DNA of 64,000 nucleotides, taken from positions 28,909,659 to 28,973,658 of the forward strand of contig OX155963.1 in NCBI GenBank assembly GCA_944548615.1, written 5' to 3'. Position 1 is the first letter of the stretch. Each line of letters starts with the position of its first letter. A program made the position numbers and the translations under genes. The DNA is from Micropterix aruncella. Lineage: Eukaryota; Arthropoda; Insecta; Lepidoptera; Micropterigidae. The notes beneath the pieces were generated by a model that was not told the DNA's origin, searched no databases, and saw only the letters and a program-made list of their open reading frames with translations. Shown piece by piece: positions 59,563 to 64,000 of the stretch.

Positions 59563-60255
59563 TACATAAAAAACTTAATAAAAATAATTATAAATACAGT
59601 AGTTCACTTTTTGTAACGCCAATCGTGTTTTTTATTCCTTTTAATATTTTTTCTTGTTACAATAGAACACTCTCTGTGCTTATTGCCAATTATATTTTTT
59701 CAATTATTATTATACGTATTTTATACAAAACTATATTAGGATTTATAGTAAATAATGACAGTAACGTTTAAAAGAAATTCAATGTTAATAAAAATAACAT
59801 TTAAATAGTTCAAGAAATAATAATAATTAATGTTATATTAATTTCTTCGATTAGTCAAATCATAAAAAGCAATTAAAAAGAACTTACAAAAATAAATTAG
59901 ATATTTGATGTATTGAATAGCGATGACATTACCATGTTAGATTTCCATTGTGGGTTAAAAAATCATTTACACTATGATAACATTTATCTTTTAGCCATCT
60001 TTTAGAGTACCATATTTATGAATGCTGGCTGTTTCATCGATTGCATATTTTTTGGAATACTATTATAATATTCATTGCTCATTGCGCTGTAACAATAGAT
60101 TTAATTTAATTGTGAAAACTTTTAATTGGCCTTAGATATATATATATATATTATGTGTTAGTATTAAGTATAAAACGCTGTAAGTTTTCTGAAAAATAAA
60201 AATAAAAAATTAAATAAATAAAATAAATTTAATGCACCAGGATTTAATATAATTA
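59563..60255. other. AT-rich spacer, no gene seen
   Basis: No supported feature beyond short A/T-rich runs and a (TA)n stretch at 60135-60151. Confidence 0.45.
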
Positions 60256-60258
60256 CTA

Positions 60259-60865
60259 TCTTATATATAAAAATGAATCGCCGTGCGTTAGTCTCGCAGG
60301 ATCTCGGAAATGACTCGATCGATTTGAATTATTTTTCTTTTATTTTGTTTGGCTTGATTCAGGGGTGGTTTACAAAAAAAATTATTTAGGAAAAACTCAC
60401 GGAAACAACTGATAATCGAAATTGGTAATTTTGGGAATATTGGCCACTTTCAATAAATGCATTCGCGGCGATCCTATTGTTTGACAGCTGCGCCATCCAT
60501 AACTGTTATTCATTCCGTGCGATTGTGTAAAATTTCAAAAAGTCAAAAGAGTCGAAAAAGTAAAAAAAGTAAAAAAGTCGAAAAAGTCAAAAAAGTCGAA
60601 AACTTCGAAAAAGTCGAAAAAGTCGGAAAAGTCGAAAAAGTCGAAAAAGCATTTATATATCATCATGTAAATTAAATACATTGAATTTATTTGATTTACA
60701 AACGACTTTCATTAATCACCAAACGAAACTCAAACCGTACATGATTCGGCCATATTATAGATTTCAATGAATCTGATTTGGAATGTTGATTAGGATCAAT
60801 AAACGCTTATGAAGAGTTACAATCAAATCAATTTTAAGTGGTACGAAGTTCACCGGGTCATCTAG
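60259..60865 (+). mobile_element. Non-autonomous Helitron-like element
   Basis: Begins A|TCTTATATATAAAAATGAAT and ends GTTCACCGGGTCATCTAG|T, the A|TC...CTAG|T format. A different family from the 48.6-kb copy. No convincing stem-loop precedes the end (only 3-4 bp). It contains the GTCGAAAAA minisatellite. 607 bp, no coding capacity. Confidence 0.6.
60535..60650 (+). repeat. (GTCGAAAAA)n minisatellite
   Basis: About 13 imperfect 9-bp units inside the Helitron-like element. A shorter related run lies at 63823-63875. Confidence 0.9.
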
Positions 60866-60869
60866 TATA

Positions 60870-61990
60870 CTATAATTTCTATATTTACTTAGTTTTTTTC
60901 TATGCTAATTTTCAGTGAGCCAGTACATTGTAATCATTTCTAGTTCAATGTTCTTATTATATTTTGCTTTATTTACGTGTGACATGACATAAAATCATTT
61001 CCAAGTTCTCATATCTTGCAATTAGGTAGTACAAGCAAAAGTAGGACAAAAATATACAATCAGCCCATATAATTCACGTAGTTTTGAAATTCGGTACATT
61101 TAGTCCTCAATATATCCTGATGAACATTGGTCAGTAGGGAGGAAGGGGGGGGGGGGGGTTCAAATGTCCCTTTCTTCAGATAGGCAGGACTTGGTTCAGT
61201 TTGACTCCCTTGCTTCTCTTATATTTATTTATTATAGTAATGCAAATCAGGTAATATGCACAAAAATATTCTATATTATATTATTGAGTCAATACCAGAA
61301 AATGATTACATCGCATAGTTCAGTGGCAATGTCACCTAACAATGCCGGATCCTGTTACAAGGTAAACATTTCCTTTTCTATGTGCTTGCTCAATAGTACA
61401 TTTATAAAAATGTCATGCTCCGTCAATGAATTTATTATTATAATATTCTAAACTTAAAATCGTGATAACCATAATAATTCACATGCATAAAATATAATAA
61501 AAACAACTAAATACTTTAAATTAAGACTGGAAAATTAAAATATCAGCGAATAAAGACAGACATCAGAATAAAATATTTATTTGTAACAAAATAGTCAATT
61601 CAGAAAAATATAACGATATAAACAACATAATCGTGTATATAATATTAACCTGCAAGCAGTATATAAATAAAACAAAATAACCTTTTGATATAATGTAAAA
61701 CAAACAATAAAAAATAATAAACTGATCATACAGTCGAAAGTAACGAAACCGTTTTTGTAATAAATTTCATGTGGTTTATTTTTGTTGAAGTAATCATAAC
61801 GCGAATCTTCACATCTTGATGAAAGCTGTACCGATTTTCAAAACCACGTCGAATATTTGAGTTGATTTGTCTAATTTTAACGAGATTGATTTGTCTAATA
61901 ATAAAAGAGAAAGCACGCAATCTTATTAAACCACTTTATGCATCCAAACTAAATTGTAAGTTATATGTATTATAACCGGAGTGACTCATT
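60870..61990. other. Spacer with a G homopolymer
   Basis: A G run lies at about 61145-61158. No supported gene. Confidence 0.4.
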
Positions 61991-61994
61991 GTGG

Positions 61995-62172
61995 TCACAC
62001 AAAGCGTCCGCGTAACTCTCACCACTGATTATAAATATACGCCATTAGAATGCGCAGCTCCATAAAACGATTTGGCAACCCTTCCGAGACGGCAAAATAT
62101 AGGTGGCGCTGATAGCAATGACGGCTAAACTAATAGCAAATTATTTCGCCATCTATGTATAATAACATTTTA
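61995..62172 (-). repeat. Family A repeat, copy 6 (inverted)
   Basis: Reverse complement blocks: TAGGTGGCGCTGATAGCAAT, ACGGCTAAACTAATAGC and TTATTTCGCCATCTATG. Confidence 0.65.
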
Positions 62173-62604
62173 TTTTATTTTATTATATTTGGTTAACAAA
62201 CATCGTTTATATATAACAAATACAAAATATAACAATGAAACTATGACTAATTATATGTTAACACTATTTATCGTTAATTTTATGTGTACAGTACATATCT
62301 CCGTTATTATTTATACATTCTTTGTTTTAGCAGTGATTTATTGTTAGAGAAAAAGAGGAAGAACAAAACCTACAGCTTCGAAAATGAAAAACAGTTTAAA
62401 TTAATGTGGTTTTCGACACTGTTTTTTAAACATATATTGAACGAAAATCACTAGATTGATTTAAATTCTTGACATAATTTTATATGTATTCTTGATATAC
62501 GGAATGTTATTACTGAACGGACAATTTTCTTGTGGGTTCAACAAAGTGCAACAAAGTAAGCAACTTTTATTAAAAAAAGAAAAAAAAGTATGAAAAGCTA
62601 TCAT

Positions 62605-62692
62605 TACGATGCGCTATCTAGCGGTTGGTAAAATGTCGCTGATTGTTTATTTACGACGTATTACCTATCGCTAGATGGCGCAGCGTGCTCAA
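62605..62692. repeat. Imperfect hairpin
   Basis: GATGCGCTATCTAGCGGTTG (62608 onward) pairs with TATCGCTAGATGGCGCAGC (about 62668-62686) around a roughly 35-bp loop. Confidence 0.6.
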
Positions 62693-62699
62693 ACGCTTC

Positions 62700-63545
62700 T
62701 CAAACCGTTATTTAACAGTTTGAGATTCAAACTTTCAAATTAAAAAAAACCATAAACTTTAAACAATAAACAATTATACAATTATACTGCTTGATGTTGT
62801 AGTCAAATCGGTGAGTGTAAAAGCATATATTTTTGGGTGTTTGTAATAAACAATATCAGAATCTTAAATGAAACTGCTTCAAATGCAACCATTCCATCAG
62901 TGTTTTCTTATGACGTTGTCACGTTCAACTATCATCAGTGAACCGACTTTACAGACAACCGATTTTTTACCAAAAAGGGGGTTGCGATCTAAAAAAGGTT
63001 GAAAAATCATTGCGATATATAAGCAATGCTCTCACTAAGTACCAAAAATAATGTTCACGTCATCGTCTATTATGTCGCTGTAGCCGTCGCTGAGATTAAA
63101 AATGGTCCGAAACCAATTTTCTAATACCAATCATTATTGAACTGGCCGGTATCCAATTATGGGTATGTCGAAATTGTAGCATGTATCGCTTTATACGGCG
63201 TTACATGACGCATTGAATGAATCAGCTATTCAGCCATCGGAATCTCGGGTCACGATCGAGAGCAACAATTTGGAATCAACAACAGAAACAACGTCTAGGT
63301 GTGCCTCTTCCTGCGTTAGAAACGTTAATGTGATCTTTCTATTGTGTTTGCTAGTCTAGTTGTACCTACTTATTCATTTCGATGTCGATAAGCTCTTTTT
63401 AATTTTGATTTTGATTTGTTTCCATCGTCTTTTCTATTTTTTTTTAATTTATATAATAAACCAGTTGGTGAGAGCCCCTACTCTTGGTATAGTAACATTA
63501 TTTTACTTGATTCTGCGGTATACCTTATGTGGTATAACAATTTTT
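62700..63545. other. Spacer, no gene seen
   Basis: No recognised feature. Confidence 0.4.
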
Positions 63546-63549
63546 TGAT

Positions 63550-63650
63550 AGCCGATACGCTTCATCCAATTGAGCTGAAATTTGGCATGCAGGCAACATT
63601 TGGTCATGGCATGAGCTGATAAGATTGTGGTTGAAATCCCTTCACCCAGG
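63550..63650 (+). repeat. Family G repeat copy
   Basis: CCAATTGAGCTGAAATTTGG, CAACATTTGGTCATGGC and GTGGTTGAAATCCCTTCACC match the 46.5-kb copy in order. Confidence 0.6.
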
Positions 63651-63654
63651 GAAC

Positions 63655-63830
63655 TCCTCCCGACGAGGGAACTCCTCAACGGTCAACAGCACAGACCCAA
63701 AATTTTGTGTACGCATTCAATTATGATAGCAACTTTCAAGCTTCACCATAACATGGCTGATGTACCATGGGTTGGCTCCCGACGATGGAACTCCTTAACG
63801 GTCCAGAGCAGACACAAAATTCGAAAAGTC
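63655..63830 (-). repeat. Family F repeat, inverted copy
   Basis: Reverse complement of the 28.7-28.96 kb tandem repeat: CGACGAGGGAACTCC, GTACGCATTCAATTATGATA, CATGGGTTGGCTCCCGACG. It is followed by a GTCGAAAAA run. Confidence 0.6.
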
Positions 63831-64000
63831 GTACGTAAAAAAAGTCGAAAAAGTCGAACAAGGCGAAAAAGTCGAAGTCGATTTCGATTTCGATTTCCAA
63901 GGGTTAAAGGGTGGCGCTAGGTTGGGGTGGGGAGGGGGGAGGGTTGTGGTAGGATTTATGATATTAATATTCAGATGAATTAAGTTCCTGTCTACTTAAC

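Overview
The window is eukaryotic nuclear DNA, almost certainly from an insect and most likely a moth or butterfly. The grounds are AT-rich spacers, long (TA)n arrays, Helitron copies with A|TC...CTAG|T ends, many truncated jockey-superfamily retrotransposons, and transposases of insect type. The order-level call rests on repeat style recalled from memory, not on a search. Only one ordinary host gene is convincing: an intronless, GC-rich CRAL-TRIO (clavesin-like) gene at 55.5-56.5 kb. Almost everything else recognisable is a mobile element or its debris.

Layout. 0-5 kb: repeat debris, an old hAT-like element (2.66-3.56 kb) and an RTE-like scrap. 5.3-8.7 kb: a broken pogo/Tigger-like element (minus) with a PHD finger, then a Helitron end. 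9.0-12.66 kb: one copy of a short non-autonomous repeat (family A) split twice, first by a (TA)n-unit-(TA)n block and then by a 2.5-kb transposon carrying a decayed DUF7869-type gene. 12.8-17.1 kb: duplicated repeats and a 5'-truncated Daphne/jockey-like retrotransposon with an intact reverse transcriptase ORF. 17.8-31.4 kb: hAT and Tc1 scraps, dispersed repeats (family D), hairpins, tandem repeats and further retrotransposon pieces. 31.7-40.45 kb: a striking nested block in which (TA)n arrays alternate with a near-intact pogo/Tigger-like element, a 242-bp-arm perfect palindrome and an apparently intact 4.4-kb DUF7869 transposon. 40.6-54.3 kb: retrotransposon fragments, a reverse-oriented Helitron, a 620-bp (TA)n array and a mariner scrap. 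54.5-64 kb: a family A copy, the clavesin-like gene, a tRNA-derived SINE, a Helitron and simple repeats.

The most interesting material is the pair of DUF7869 elements at 10.12-12.64 and 35.92-40.36 kb. Each encodes a protein with acidic residues in RNase H-like contexts (TFDLQ, YSDSC.GQN, GHTHMEAD) and has its own terminal inverted repeats (TIRs). The first interrupts a repeat whose other copies show the empty site, giving a 4-bp ATAT target duplication. The second sits inside (TA)n, matching that preference. Together they make a good case that DUF7869 proteins of this type are DDE/D-type transposases of a cut-and-paste family. The (TA)n arrays appear to act as landing pads for both TA-targeting pogo and ATAT-targeting DUF7869 elements.
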